A stretch of 64,000 nucleotides of DNA from Darksidea phi (lineage: Eukaryota; Ascomycota; Dothideomycetes; Pleosporales; Lentitheciaceae). Positions within the stretch are counted from its first letter, which is position 1. Each line of letters opens with the position of its first letter. A model generated the notes under the pieces. The model had not been told where the DNA came from, searched no databases, and worked only from the letters and a program-made list of their open reading frames with translations. This document shows, piece after piece, positions 11,830 through 23,451 of this stretch. Position numbers and translations under genes: made by a program. The stretch lies in the NCBI GenBank assembly GCA_030770425.1, contig JASJFT010000045.1, positions 124,001 to 188,000 of the forward strand, given 5' to 3'.

Positions 11830-12615
11830 ATGCAGCCCCAACCTCCAAGTCCGTTGCTCGAATTACCCGGAGAACTTCGCAACAGAATTTACGATTACGT
11901 TCTCACCGAAACTGTCCCGCTATACTGCTATCCATCACGCAATGTTGCTGGCACATTCAACCTCTTTCGACAGGAGCGTCTTTCTTCGACGGATAAGGGA
12001 GTCAACCAGATGAAATATGCATGCCGCCAGCTGCACCAGGAAACCGCACGACTAGGATTAACACTATGCCCTCGACTGATATTTCCCTACCAATTCAGAA
12101 CCGGAACTCCAGCCAGCGCTACCTGCGCTCGTTTCCTGGACAGCCTCACCGCTCAGCAGAAGAAAAAGTTGAACATCATCGTGGTAGAAGAGCAAGTACC
12201 GGACAGGGTGCGCAGCTTCTACAAACAATTTTTCGACCTTCACGGTATAGCGATGCTCGCCAAGTTCGCTGAAGAGCATCCCAATATCCGGATGGAGGTG
12301 AAGCTGGAATGCTTCACCAATCGTCCCTCAGGGACCGAAATCCCTGATATTGGATGCATCATCCAATTAGCTATTGGGCGTGATCTTGTTTTGCCCCACC
12401 GATATTACAATAACGCGACGGTACTATCTACAACGGAGAAAATAGTACGGTTCTGGCGCAAATGCGGCTTTATGAGACGACCGTTTCCAGAGAACCTAAG
12501 AGTGTTTCCTGATGGAACTTTTGAAGATGCGGGTTGGAACGTGTATTTGATGCTCAGTAATTCAGGGAGCGCGTATCAAACTAACGTTGAGAGATTCTAT
12601 ACCGATGGCATCTAA
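11830..12615 (+). CDS. F-box/2EXR-like fungal protein
   Basis: Intronless gene of 261 residues. It begins with PSPLLELPGELRNRIYDYVL, the short N-terminal motif shared by a very large Dothideomycete family of F-box-like proteins. A second typical landmark, MKYACRQLHQETARL, follows at about residues 60-75. The rest is not conserved at motif level. These proteins are usually annotated as hypothetical; a link to SCF ubiquitin ligases is assumed from the F-box resemblance and is not shown here. A related but broken locus lies about 0.5 kb downstream on the other strand. Confidence 0.75.
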   Translation: MQPQPPSPLLELPGELRNRIYDYVLTETVPLYCYPSRNVAGTFNLFRQERLSSTDKGVNQMKYACRQLHQETARLGLTLCPRLIFPYQFRTGTPASATCARFLDSLTAQQKKKLNIIVVEEQVPDRVRSFYKQFFDLHGIAMLAKFAEEHPNIRMEVKLECFTNRPSGTEIPDIGCIIQLAIGRDLVLPHRYYNNATVLSTTEKIVRFWRKCGFMRRPFPENLRVFPDGTFEDAGWNVYLMLSNSGSAYQTNVERFYTDGI

Positions 12616-13138
12616 TCGAATGCTCAGCGACCCAGCTTGCGTTATTTTATATTTTCTTAGGCTTCTCCTCTCTCTTTGACGCTATCTAACCAATTCCTGT
12701 AATTCTACGGGTACTGGACATTCGACTCTCTGCTTTAGTTGCCTTGGGTTGCCTGGAAAACTACACTCTGTACAAATAGTTGTTTTACACGAACACCGCA
12801 TTGTCTGAGCATAAATGAAAGCATTGAGCAGCCTGCTTATACAACTCATAGGGTCGATTACTGTTTATGTGTTCCCACAACTTCATTAGTAGTTTCCTCT
12901 TGCCTCATCTCAACCGCTGTTTTTCGGCCTGCTACTCCTTCCACGAGGCTTTTTCAGGGTCGCTAGAGCGAAAGAAAACTCTCAATCACCACTTATGATG
13001 TTCTATAACATATATTATTATGTCAATGTTGACTTTCCTACACTACCTTTCCTGAGCCCCACGTATTTCAGGAATTTGACAAGTAGCTCGTCGACAGCCT
13101 TCTTGATGGACTCAACAAACAGAATGCCGCTTAACGTA
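12616..13138. other. intergenic, no gene seen
   Basis: 3' flank of the F-box-like gene. A minus-strand open stretch near 13040-13100 may belong to the degraded 2EXR locus, but its frame cannot be joined with confidence. Confidence 0.4.
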
Positions 13139-13577
13139 TCAATATTTGAACAAGTGGCGGGATACATGAAAGATCGGAGAATACACTGAGCGACGGCTCA
13201 TTCTTTGCACGTGTGAGGCGTCCTGGAGTCCATCTAGGTATGCCGTGATGACCGTTCTATCTTTGCTGCGGAGATCCTTTGCGAGTCTGTTGATGGAATC
13301 ATTGAAAGCGATTTGCCAAACAGTGTTCTGGATCTCCGTTGAAAGGCGTGGAAAGGAATGAAATGTTGGAACCCGGCGGAGGAATGGCTGGAATTTTCTT
13401 GTTGCCTTGTGAAGCAGCTTGGATACCCGCCTGCCGCATACTAGAGAAAAGGAGGTAGGAGCTGGGATAACGAACCGGAAGAATTGAATTAGAAGTATGT
13501 TAATTCCGACTGTGATGAGCCATGTAGATATAGAGAGAAGTGCTGATGTACTCTGCGAACTTCTTTCCCATCACGTG
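13139..13577 (-). pseudogene. 2EXR/F-box-like gene remnant without start codon
   Basis: A minus-strand frame runs open for about 145 codons from just after a TGA at 13578 to a TGA at 13139. It has no ATG before the conserved part. It contains TFHSFPRLSTEIQNTVWQIA followed about 50 residues later by SPIFHVSRHLFKY, the spacing and wording of the fungal 2EXR domain (F..FP.LP.ELR..IW..A, then LHVCRESR). The Arg/Glu residues normally found in those motifs are partly lost and translation stops right after the second one. I read it as a truncated relative of the gene at 11830. A missing upstream exon cannot be excluded. Confidence 0.5.
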
Positions 13578-15333
13578 ACGAATTTGGGATACGGTTGCGC
13601 GTTGTGCGCTTTGGGCGCTTTGGCGAGTACTGGTTGTCGAAATTCGGATACAGTTCGATTACCAAATGGGTATATTTATCCTACCTCCTACGCAACAATG
13701 TGAACCATCCCATCATGGCACTATCAAAAGGTACATACAACACACTAACTAGAAGGTCATTTACTCAGAGAGCATGCTTGTCTGCCTCAAGACCGGTTTT
13801 GCACAAACGTTGGGTAACGGCGGAAGTCGAAGAAGGGCCAGCGAACCCCCGAGTATGCCAGGATAGGGATGAAGGGACCGGAGAATACCAACCGGGTGTC
13901 GGTTTCGAACCAATGCCACTATCATTTGAGCGACTCCTTTAGCATCGGTGAATTCGGCTCTTTATTCTATGGATCACGCATCGTGATTACCCTCTAGGGT
14001 ATACTCCACTGCCCGCTCCATTCATGGGGAAACCTACTGTCGGGGTGGAATGCGTCCGCGTCGGCCTAGCGTGACAGTACAAAAGTGTTGTCGCGAGGAC
14101 GATGGGAAGAACGAGCCGTTGGATTTTCAGACGACGTAAAAGAACCGGAGCCGAAGGCGGATAATTTGCTATAGAGTGAAAATGGGCTGTGTCGAATGTG
14201 ACTGCGTGCTGCCTGTTCCGTATTCATCTTACGCTCGGAGACTGTGGCTCCAGAGACATAACTAATCAGCTGAGAAAAAATGAGTAAGCCTGGTACCATG
14301 TCTCTACTGGAACACATGGAAAAGACACACGGGACAGTAGTCCAATGAGTGAAGCGAGCAAGATATGTTTTGGTACGTGTCTCCAATCAAGTAGTGTTCG
14401 TCTAGGCAATTCTCGCTTGTTGTCCAATACTGGTGCTCCACGAGAGACAATGTCTCATGGGACGAGTTGCATCTAGGCCAGCCGGGTTGGAAGTAGGCTG
14501 CGATATCGATGGGGGCGAGCTGAGGGGATTTGAAATGGACCACGGCAGATCGGATGTAACGAAGATGATTGATCTCGATTCTTCCGCTCCGTCTCGGTAT
14601 GTCTAGACACGCAGCCCGGGGTCCTGGCTGACGTTACTCTCGTGCGACGGCCCGGGTCAACCTCCCGCGCTGAGATGAGTGATCTGGGATGAAGGACAGC
14701 TGGCCTCGCGGGAGAAGGCAAGTCGAGATTTTATCCCGCGCTCTCGACCGTTGTCTGCTTTTCTAGGCTGGGCGTGGGTATGGCTGGCACGCGGAGGGTA
14801 CGCAGTGGGCCGGGCGAGCGCATGAGCAGCCCTATCGAATGCGGCAGTGCTTCGTCCTGTTCTGGTGCTGGGAGGAGTGTGCAAGTCAGCTGACGGGCGA
14901 TGCGGGACGGAGATGTGCTGTGCTGGCGGTGCAGATTATGACATGGTATGGTCGCACACGCTGCCGGTACCTGAACGGCTCCGCGGCCCTCCCGCAAGTG
15001 CTGCCGGTCATTTCATCACACCTCGCAGCCTCTCAGCACCCAAACACCCAACACCTCCCCCACACCTCACCCCCATCCTGCCAACAAATGCGCACTCCTG
15101 CCTGCAGCCACAGCGTTTCTGCGTCGACGGCGATTTATTCCCGCTGCAGCGCCGGCCAACGACGGTGCGCCGCGTACTGGCCGGGCCCGTTCCATTTGCC
15201 CATTTGACCGCCATTGTTCGGCTGCGTGCATTACGTCTCCCGGGCCTCAGGAATCCCCAGGCGCTGCCACCACGACAACCACGCTCAGCATGCACCGCCT
15301 GCACCACGTCCCCACGCACCCTGATCTCCCACA
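13578..15333. other. intergenic, upstream of vac7
   Basis: No supported gene. The right-hand 700 bp become GC- and CT-rich and are the likely promoter/5' leader of vac7, with long shadow frames on both strands that lack motifs. Confidence 0.5.
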
Positions 15334-18300
15334 ATGACCGACGAAACTGACGGCGCCTTTCGCTCCCTCACGGGCGTTGCCGAGTCTGCAGAGCCCGCAT
15401 CGAGCACCACCACAAACTCGAACACGCCAACAGGCTCGAACAAGGCCTCTGCCGCTGCAGCAGCGTCCGACTGCGAGTCTGGCCCTGCACCCATGCGACA
15501 TCAGATGCGCAACGGCGCGCGGTCGCTCAACGTGTCTGGCTCTCCCTCGACGGCCGCCTCGCCGCAGTCCTCACGAGACACCTCGCCCACACGCCCGCCC
15601 AAGCGCAATACAGCCTCAGGTCCGCTATCCAAGCCTGAGCGGCTGTCGCGCAAGAGCAGTACCGACGTCAGTCCAAACAGAGGGCCTGGTCTTGCAGGTC
15701 CAAGCACCACCATCCCCTCTGCCGCCGCCATCCAGCGGGCCCTGTCCTCGGCGAACATACCCCAGCTTCCACCTGCATCAACTCAGGACCCTTCTCGCGT
15801 CCCTAGGCCTGTAAAGGTAGCATCTGGAACCAACTCTGGTGACAGCACTGCCCATTGGCCTAACTCGCCGCGGCTGAAATCACCGCCGCCCGCTTCCGAC
15901 GCCCGCTCTCGCTCACGGAGAAACTCGCTACGCACTCAGCTCAAGAAGCCAGAGTCTCCCTCTACACCCGCTATTGTCGTGCAGAGCTCGTCGCCTGGGC
16001 CGGTATCACGCATTCCAGTGAGGGATGAGAGCGCGGCTAGCGACCCGGAGGACCAAACCCAGAGCATGAAAGTAGCGTCACGAGGAGCCAGCGGTGTTGC
16101 TCCCAAACTCGAAACTGTGCAGGAATCCAGTCTTCCACCTACACCTGCATTTGACAGTCTTGATGGACAAAGGTGAAGTTGTTCCCCGCACGGCCCCGCG
16201 CGAGCTAGTTGGCATAGCGAAAGCTTCTGCGCGCTCCGAGAACGTCATACTAACACCACCGCAGTTCACACTCAGCCGCAACCTCAGCGTCCACCACTGA
16301 CGAAGAGCGAAATGACGTCACCTCGTCGAAAGTTACGGAAGACCTCAGCGCAAAGATCTCGAGATCCACGGAAAGCGGTGGCGAGAGCGGATTTAGGAAC
16401 ACCGACAAGGGCAAGACGCAGGAACAGCGATCCGCCTCGTCCCAACGGCCAATGGCTCTAAACACGAAACCTTCGGTGTCATCCCTCACAACCATCAGAT
16501 CACGCGCCGAAGCGCCCTCACGGAACATGACGGTCGAGACGGAGACAGTCCCTTCAATAGCACAGGCAACAATAGGAAACCAGGATCGGTCAGCCTCAGG
16601 GCGCGTCGATGGTAGTCTGCGCTTGCGGCCAAGCAACGAGACGATACGGCCCAAGAAGGAACGGAAACCGGCAAAGAGGAAAGCCCCGTCAATCAACTGT
16701 AGGTCACCTGGCATTTCCTACCATCACCATCACCCGAGCAGGCCTGAGCACGGCCCTCGCTCCTCCACGACCACTTCGCTGGGCAGCCCGGCCTCATATC
16801 GCTCGTATGACGATCGGCGGTCCCTGTGGACCATATCGCCCCCAAGCCTAGAGATGGCTCGTCAATCCCCTCAACCTTCACCTTCGCTCAACTATTTCTA
16901 CTCAAACACTAACGCAATTGTTCGCAAAGCTTCCAAAGCAGATGTATTCGAGCAAAAGGTTGCCAGTGCAGTCGACGAGGCCGATTCGTCCGACTCTGAT
17001 GCAACCTTCATCTACGAATCGAACCCGCCCGAGCAGCAGCCGCATCGCAGTCGCCATCACCCCTCGCGCACACCTAGCATGACGTCTATAGCAAGCCTAA
17101 TCGATCCTCGTCTCGTAATCCGCAACGAGCACAAGAACCCTGACAAGAAGCCGAGCATGAAGTTTCCAAACCCTCCGGATGCGGGTCGGGGCGAGGGGAC
17201 TATCCGAGTCGGATCCGGTAGGATCAGCGGAGGCGGCCACCATATTCATATCGGACGGCACGGTCAAGGACGCGGCGCCCTCACCCACATCGTGATGGAT
17301 AGCGACTCGTCAATAGCCCAGTCCTCTCGTATCGCCCGAGGGCCATCGCCACGGCATCCTTCGCAACCAAATAGCCCGCGCTTCTACAACTTCAGTCTCG
17401 GCAACGGGAGCCAAAATGGCAGTAGCAATGGCAACGGCAATGGCAATGGCAATAAAAAGCACGGGGAAATCTCCACGTACGACATTGACACTGAGAACGC
17501 GGCTGATGATGAACGGACGCCATTGATATCATCGCGGAGCCCACGTGTGCGCCACCGAAATAGCGCTACGATTCGACACCTAGAACGCCGCCACCGACGG
17601 AATGCGGGCTGGTGCCGTCGATTCGCGGGTTGCCTTGTGTTGTCGATCTTGCTTCTTGTTGTCATTTTCAGCGCTGTTGGCCTTGTGTTTGCAACCACAA
17701 AGCCTTTAGAAGACATCGAGGTGCGCGAAATCCGAAATGTTGTTGCCACCCAAGAGGAAATCATTCTGGATCTAGTCGTCAGTGCTACCAACCCTAACAT
17801 AATAAGTGTCACCGTTGCAGACATGGATATCATCATGTTTGCAAAAAGCAAGCATGTTGGGTCCGACAAATGGTGGCGAGAGCATGGAAATGGGGAGCAC
17901 CGAAACGAAGAGGACTGGATTCCAATCCGCTCGTCCAAGGAAGGAGTTATTGTCACTCGCGACGGCGTGGACGAAGGTACAGATCCCGTGGAAGACCCCG
18001 AAACAGGCGAACCCCGAACAATGTCACTCGGCCGCATCTACCATTTCGACTCGCCTTTGAATTTTGAGGGCTCGTTCTTCAAGCGCCATCGCGTAGAATC
18101 CGTTGGTGAGATTCGTCTCTTGAAACCGGGCAATAAAACCGAAGCTGGCGGGACGGAGCGATGGGAAGAGGTTCTACAGTATTCATTCGAACTCATCGTG
18201 CGAGGAACCTTCAAATACCAGCTCCCACTTTCGACTCACGAGCGCAAGGTCCCGGTTACCGCGACCTACTTCTACGACCCGGACACCGAGAAGAAGCGGC

Positions 18301-18422
18301 TGAAGGCGGCCGAGGACCAGTCTGAACAAAGGAGGAGGGAATTGTCATCAACAACTGTAACACATAGGCCATTGGGACCAGTCCACCGCAGAGCGAACTT
18401 GCTTCTCGACTGGTACGCCTAA
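15334..18422 (+). CDS. VAC7: vacuolar segregation protein Vac7
   Basis: Two exons, 15334..16172 and 16265..18422 (92-nt intron with a TACTAAC branch site), give 998 residues. The first 680 residues are low-complexity Ser/Pro/Arg-rich cytosolic sequence, including a Gly-Asn repeat encoded at 17400-17455. A single membrane segment (CLVLSILLLVVIFSAVGLVF) near residue 755 follows basic RRNAGWCRRF. The C-terminal lumenal part has the conserved VSATNPNIISVTVADMDI stretch, a LEA2-like fold found in Vac7. Vac7 is the vacuolar membrane activator of the Fab1 PI3P 5-kinase, so it controls PI(3,5)P2 and vacuole size. The ATG follows a CACA context and the intron exactly restores the frame. Confidence 0.9.
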
Positions 18423-19876
18423 TAAGGCCCACATTTTCCTTTTTGTAATCGCACCTGCAACTGGACCCTGAAAATGAAAATCAGATACCCCCATCCTATT
18501 AATGGATTTTACGACACTATAGACATTTGTAACGGTACTTGGACTACGTTGCGCCACCGCAGCGAGGCCTCAACCCCGATTCCCCATTTGGCTTGAACAG
18601 CCTTTACGAATTTCTTTTCTTGCATTGCTTGCATCTGCCTCCTGCACCTGGCCCACACCGGCGGAATGGCTGTACTCAACTGTTATGAGCATAAGGAGGA
18701 GGATGAGGGCGGCTTATACTTGGTGGTTACTGAGCGCTTCAACGTTTGGTGTTTTGTTATGATAGAGCGATGTTTAATGATGGGACCTAGCCTCGGTCTC
18801 TATGTGTTCGACCTTTTTCCATTGGAGGTGGGCTATCTGGCCTTTCACGCTCATTTAAATCTATTTTCTATGTTTGCCTACGTTTTCTACTTTATTCCGC
18901 TCGTAGGGATTAGGTGTGGTATGGAGCGTCATGGTTTGGGTCATGGGCATAAAGAGAAGAATGGAAAAATGTTATAGTACATACATACTCCTGGTGGAGT
19001 GGAATACCCCGGTGGCGTCTGCTGGCGCTTTTCTTTACCTCTCCCCTGTGCGGGTTGGGCGCTGCGTCTAGCGTTGTCGCATGGATACCTTGATGGGACT
19101 GGCCTTACTTCGGAGATTGTTATGGCTTGCAGTGTTGGCGGGACAAGGGGATATGGGAAGTGAGGCGGGGTGAGGTGGTGCGTTAAGGGGTGAGAGGAAA
19201 TAAGTACAGCATGTAGTAGTTAGCTAGCGGCTGCTGAACGCAGGCGGCTGGTGTCAATTCAGGCTTCAGGCTACATAAATGCAAAGCTTTGTGTGAGATG
19301 TGAACGTAGTCTTGAGTGGCCAGGTGTTAAGAGGGTTTATGCACGGTGGATAAGGGGGTTGTATGATCGCTTCATTGTGTATCGCCCATGTTTGGTGTGA
19401 GTATGCAAGCAAGGCTATTGTGTGATCTGAATAGATGGCTAGATATGCAAATACACAACACTGTGCAGACCTCGAGAAAGATACCACAGAGAGAAATCCG
19501 AATAATTGAAAGTAAGAGCACAACCTGTCGGACAATTTGAAGCATTATGAAGGGCAATGGGTATGCCTCTAGGGCACCGAGTTTATTCAGCTTCCTAACG
19601 CATTTTGGACGCTTCTCGTCGCGACAGCCTCATTCTTTCGCAAAGCCGCTACATGCATAATCTGGAGCAGGCACCCGCTCCAAAGTACATGCATACGTCA
19701 TCCCCGGCGGCTAACGGCCAGCCGACCGAACCCGCCCAACACCATCGAACTCAACGCCACGATAACGCGTAACACAACCCAGCCCAGCTTCACAAATATA
19801 TCAAACCTCGAAGCCCTCTACTGCCACTCCAACACCCTTTATACATTCAGCTCGTCTGCAAGTGCTCCTTCTCGCC
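18423..19876. other. intergenic, no gene seen
   Basis: 3' flank of vac7 then promoter of the CUE-like gene. The CT/CA-rich 200 bp before 19877 resemble a fungal core promoter and leader. Short frames at 18666 and 19266 show no motifs. Confidence 0.45.
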
Positions 19877-20421
19877 ATGTCATCCCAACAACCCAACCAA
19901 GACCAACAACAATACCAAGCCCAGCACAACCAGGGATATCAACCCCCGTACCAAGCAGAAAGCGGTCAACACCAAGGCCCCGGAGTAAACGCACCACTGC
20001 TCCAATTCCAAGAAGGAACCGGCCGCTATGAAGCCCCTCCTAACCCACAAGCACATTACGAGACCCCGCCCAACCTACCACCCCGCCGCACCGATACCGG
20101 CGCCGCCCTGCCGCAGGGTCAGGACCGGAGCCACCAGGTCGAAGTCATGCAGAGCTATGAGATGAGTCGGCCGCAGACGGATGATGAGGTAGGAAGTCCT
20201 CCCTCCCCCTCCCCCCTTTTCGCCCTTCAAGCATCGTATCGTGTTCAGAGTGCAGAGCTTGGCTAATGCGATTTGATGGTCGGGGGAAACAGCAAAATCA
20301 GGCTATTCTGCAGAGAGAGTTTCCTGGTATTGATTCGAGTTTGATTGCGGCGATCTATGGCGATTCGGGAAGTTTGAGTGCGACGAGGGAGATGTTGCAG
20401 GAGTTGGCTACCGAGGGGTAG
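19877..20421 (+). CDS. small CUE-like domain protein
   Basis: Exons 19877..20188 and 20293..20421 with a 104-nt intron give 146 residues. The N-terminal 100 residues are Gln/Pro-rich and disordered. The second exon encodes LQREFPGIDSSLIAAIYGDSG with a following REMLQELA, matching the three-helix CUE pattern (FP..d...I...l.......a...L..L) that binds ubiquitin. An upstream in-frame ATG at 19862 is ignored because the 19877 start has a better CGCC context. A role in ubiquitin-dependent trafficking or degradation is inference from the domain alone. Confidence 0.72.
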
Positions 20422-21823
20422 GAGAGAGGGTATGGAAATGTGTGCTTGGGTGGAGGGATGTGTGTATGGTGGGGAAAAGCAATATGGGAAAGAAGTCGGA
20501 CACTTTGATCCGCTTGTCTTTAGTATGTTTTTTCGGAAATTTTACGGGAGAGGTTACATGAAATACAAATTATACGCCATCTTACGCCATCTTTATCTCA
20601 TCAAGTCGCTCTGGTCTAACCTTTTCTTTTTTAAAGTTTGGTCTGTTTGTTCAGCGACATGTTGAAAGCCATACTAGCGCGCTGGTTACTTACGCCCAGC
20701 ACACTCTTACTTTGCCCGCCCCGTCCACTTATTTTCCAGTGTGTTGTCCATCTGTTTCGCGGTTATCTCAATGGCGCTGTGCGTACGCGATGTTTTCCAT
20801 ATTCTGCACAATCTCCTTTTGGCATCGGAGAACGAAGCATACCTCGAGCCTGAGTATGGGTGGCCTCTCAATTCGTTGGCGAAGGGGGAAGATGCGTTGT
20901 GGGCCTTCAGCAGCGGGAGGAGTCTGATGGCGGCAAAGCGTATATCCCAGACGCACATCCTATGTTTCTGATAACGGCACAGCAAGCACATTGTATCAGG
21001 AAACAGAAACTGCCATCGAATAAAGCGAGACGGCGTTGAGTCTCTCAGAACGCCTCAAACAACTTTTAGTCTTCTATCCGGTGCAGTATTGTTCGGCTAG
21101 GGGTAAGGTATAAGAACAACACGAGTTCTTTCCCGTACAAAAAATCTCCTACTGCAACTGAACTCCTACAACATGCCGAGTTATCCATTAAAGCGAAAAT
21201 ACAAGCTCTTCTACGGTTTATTTTCCTCACTATCTTTACATTAACTATATTCCTGGCGCTCACCCCCGTCGTACAATAACTATCACGACTATGGGCAACT
21301 TTATCGCGTACGTTCCTGCAAGTCTTTGGCTGGCAAGCCGGATAGCTGTAGTACGGATCTAGTACAGAGGTACACATCTTCAGGGGTTCCCCGGGGAAGA
21401 TGGTAGATCGACCAAGCATAGCGGGGCCATTTCCGACGAGGATGGAGATCGAGTTATAGCATAGATGAGTCAATAGTCAAATAGAGTATATGAGGCCAAA
21501 AGGGGTTCCTTCGCCGTAAACCTCATATTCGTTTCGCCTGTCACCTAACCAGTGGCATCAAAGAGCGACGCTCCCGGCCACGTCCGCGCTGTGCAATAGT
21601 TGGTTAACCAGCAAATTCAATAGAGGGTGTTCAGAGCATGTGTTGGAGCAATGTGTAAGATCCATTCCGAGCAGTATCGAGCTTAGTTGTATGTCGCTGC
21701 AAGTTTATGAGGAGGGCTATTTCAAATTTTCAAATTTCAAAGTGTCGGTGTCGGATTGTCGTTGTGGGGCTGTTTTAGCCTGGCGGGTCTCCTAGGCGTC
21801 GGTCAATTTTATAACTAGCTATA
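20422..21823. other. intergenic, no gene seen
   Basis: Scattered short frames, none with motifs. GC content falls toward the Tc1 element at the right end, marking the start of the accessory island. Confidence 0.45.
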
Positions 21824-21859
21824 CAAGGGGGTATCATGAACGGGCGATATCGAGGTTCG
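21824..21859 (+). repeat. Tc1 left terminal inverted repeat
   Basis: Begins CAAGGGGGTATCATGAACGG directly after TA. Its partner is at 23050-23085. Confidence 0.85.
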
Positions 21860-21962
21860 GTGGGTGGAGGCCCGTGCATGGAAGCTACGAGAATCAAATA
21901 CCTCGTTTTATATACGTTTTGCTAGCACCCAGAGGTACCAAATTCCGCCCTATTCCACCACA

Positions 21963-22981
21963 ATGCCGAAAACACCTAATCGTCGCCTCACATATCGAGA
22001 ACGCGTTCAGATATGGACCCTCAGAGAGGAGGGTTATCAACAGAAAGAGATTACGCAGAAGCTTGGGATACCTATTCCAACTATCTCACGCTGTTTGAAT
22101 GCACCCTATACGCCGTCGAAGCCTTCCGGGCGCCCACCAAAGATATCTACGCCGCTTCGAATCCTCCTAGTTCGTCATGCGACTCAGAACGCTGAGCAGA
22201 GGCGGAAAACTCGCGAGGAGATTGCTCAGGAGCTAGGCATCGAGGCCTGTCGACGTACACTAGTGAAAGCTTTCGAGAAAGAGCTATATCACCGTCGAAA
22301 GGCTACAGAGAAGCCGTTTCTCACTCCACAGCAGATAGAAGAGCGCTTAAAATAGGCCTATAAGCACTACTATTAGACTGATGAGCAGTAGGATCAGGTA
22401 TCCTGGGGGGATGAGATGTCAATATCTCTCAACTATGGAGAGGTCTATATGACGAGGAAGCCTAAGGAGAAATACCTACCTCAGTACTGTATCCCTAAGT
22501 TTAAAGGCTACTCAGCAGGCCATGTGTGGGGGTAATATCTCGAGCCTGGAAAGGCCCTCTAATATATCTCCAGAAGGACTGGCTCTCAGCGAAAGGAACA
22601 GTCAATTCTAACGTATATATACGTCGAATTCTGCCCTATATTAAGGCCTTTCAGGACGTTCAACCAGGGCTAATCTATATGGAGGATAATTGCTCTATTC
22701 ACACCTCGAAGATCACCACCTCAGCTTATCAGGCCCTAGCTATCAGGAAGGCTCAGGACTGGCCACCGAACTCACCAGATCTGAACCCGATTGAAAACGT
22801 ATGGAGACTACTCAAATATCGAATCTCCAAGCGATTCCCTTATTCAGAGGAAGAGTTAAGGCAATATCTATTGGAGGAGTAGGAAAATATCAGCCCAGAT
22901 GACTATTTGAAGTATATTCGAGAAATGAGAGATCAGTACTGGGCAGTGATTCAGGCTAGGGGTGGGCATACAAAGTACTAA
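21963..22981 (+). pseudogene. Tc1-type transposase, RIP-like nonsense mutations
   Basis: The frame starts at the ATG at 21963 and encodes a helix-turn-helix N-terminus (QKEITQKLGIPIPTISRCLN) plus an HTH_Tnp-type second domain. It is closed by TAG at 22353, with further TAG codons soon after. A change of frame around 22530 leads into the DDE part: YMEDNCSIHTS and DWPPNSPDLNPIENVWRLLK, the second and third catalytic blocks of Tc1 transposases. Another TAG interrupts the C-terminus near 22880. Most premature stops are TAG where Gln (CAG) would fit, as produced by RIP C-to-T changes. No active enzyme can be made from this copy. Confidence 0.85.
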
Positions 22982-23049
22982 TAGAATGTTGTTTTGTATG
23001 TAATATACACAGAAAACGGCATAGCGTGAGCACTCGGTGGCGCTCGGGA

Positions 23050-23085
23050 GAACCCTCGGTATCGCCCGTTCATGATCCCCCCTTG
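23050..23085 (-). repeat. Tc1 right terminal inverted repeat
   Basis: Reads CAAGGGGGGATCATGAACGG on the minus strand, with TA immediately outside at 23086-23087. Confidence 0.85.
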
Positions 23086-23093
23086 TATCTGCC

Positions 23094-23198
23094 AGCTTAC
23101 CTCCTATAGATTCGCCACCTCACAAGGGTGTAGCCAGAGCGGGTCGGCCGCCCTCCCTGTCTGTGGTGGCGAAATCCAGTGGCAAGTTACTTTCATTA
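23094..23198 (+). repeat. outer inverted repeat, left copy
   Basis: Starts AGCTTACCTCCTATAGATTC and ends in a stretch identical to the inverted right copy. Confidence 0.85.
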
Positions 23199-23242
23199 TT
23201 GGTATCACTGACGAACATGCTTACGCAGCTTGACCTGTTCCG

Positions 23243-23358
23243 TATCAGGCTGATGCTTGCCAGGCTGAGGCAGCCGTCCGCTCTGCCTTGCCCGGTCGGC
23301 CTGCAGCGAGGCTGAAAGGCTGCCGACGGCGCAAAGCCGGGCCGTCGTCGCCTGAGGC
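23243..23358 (-). repeat. inner 116-bp GC-rich inverted repeat, left copy
   Basis: Nearly identical (about two differences) to 24538-24653 in inverted orientation. GC-rich and free of RIP-like change, unlike the sequence it brackets. Confidence 0.88.
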
Positions 23359-23451
23359 GCGACGACTTTCCTGACAACAAAGATATATCGCTTCCACAAT
23401 CGAACGCTTGAATAGAGCCAGCTCCTCGCGACTTTATCTTTGCAATCAGTC

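Larger units (their letters stand above)
21824..23085 (+). mobile_element. Tc1/mariner-type transposon, defective
   Basis: A 1.26-kb element bounded by TIRs and flanked on both sides by TA (21822-21823 and 23086-23087), the target duplication expected of Tc1/mariner. The left TIR (21824 on) and the inverted right end agree over about 32 bases with two substitutions and then a one-base shift. Inside is one transposase frame on the plus strand, broken by stops and a shift. The right TIR ends 8 bp before the terminal repeat of the NLR-bearing segment. Confidence 0.88.

Noticed and set aside
13860..13960. Possible tRNA on the minus strand with GGTTCGAAACC
   Set aside because: A B-box match is present but no A box and no pairing acceptor stem.
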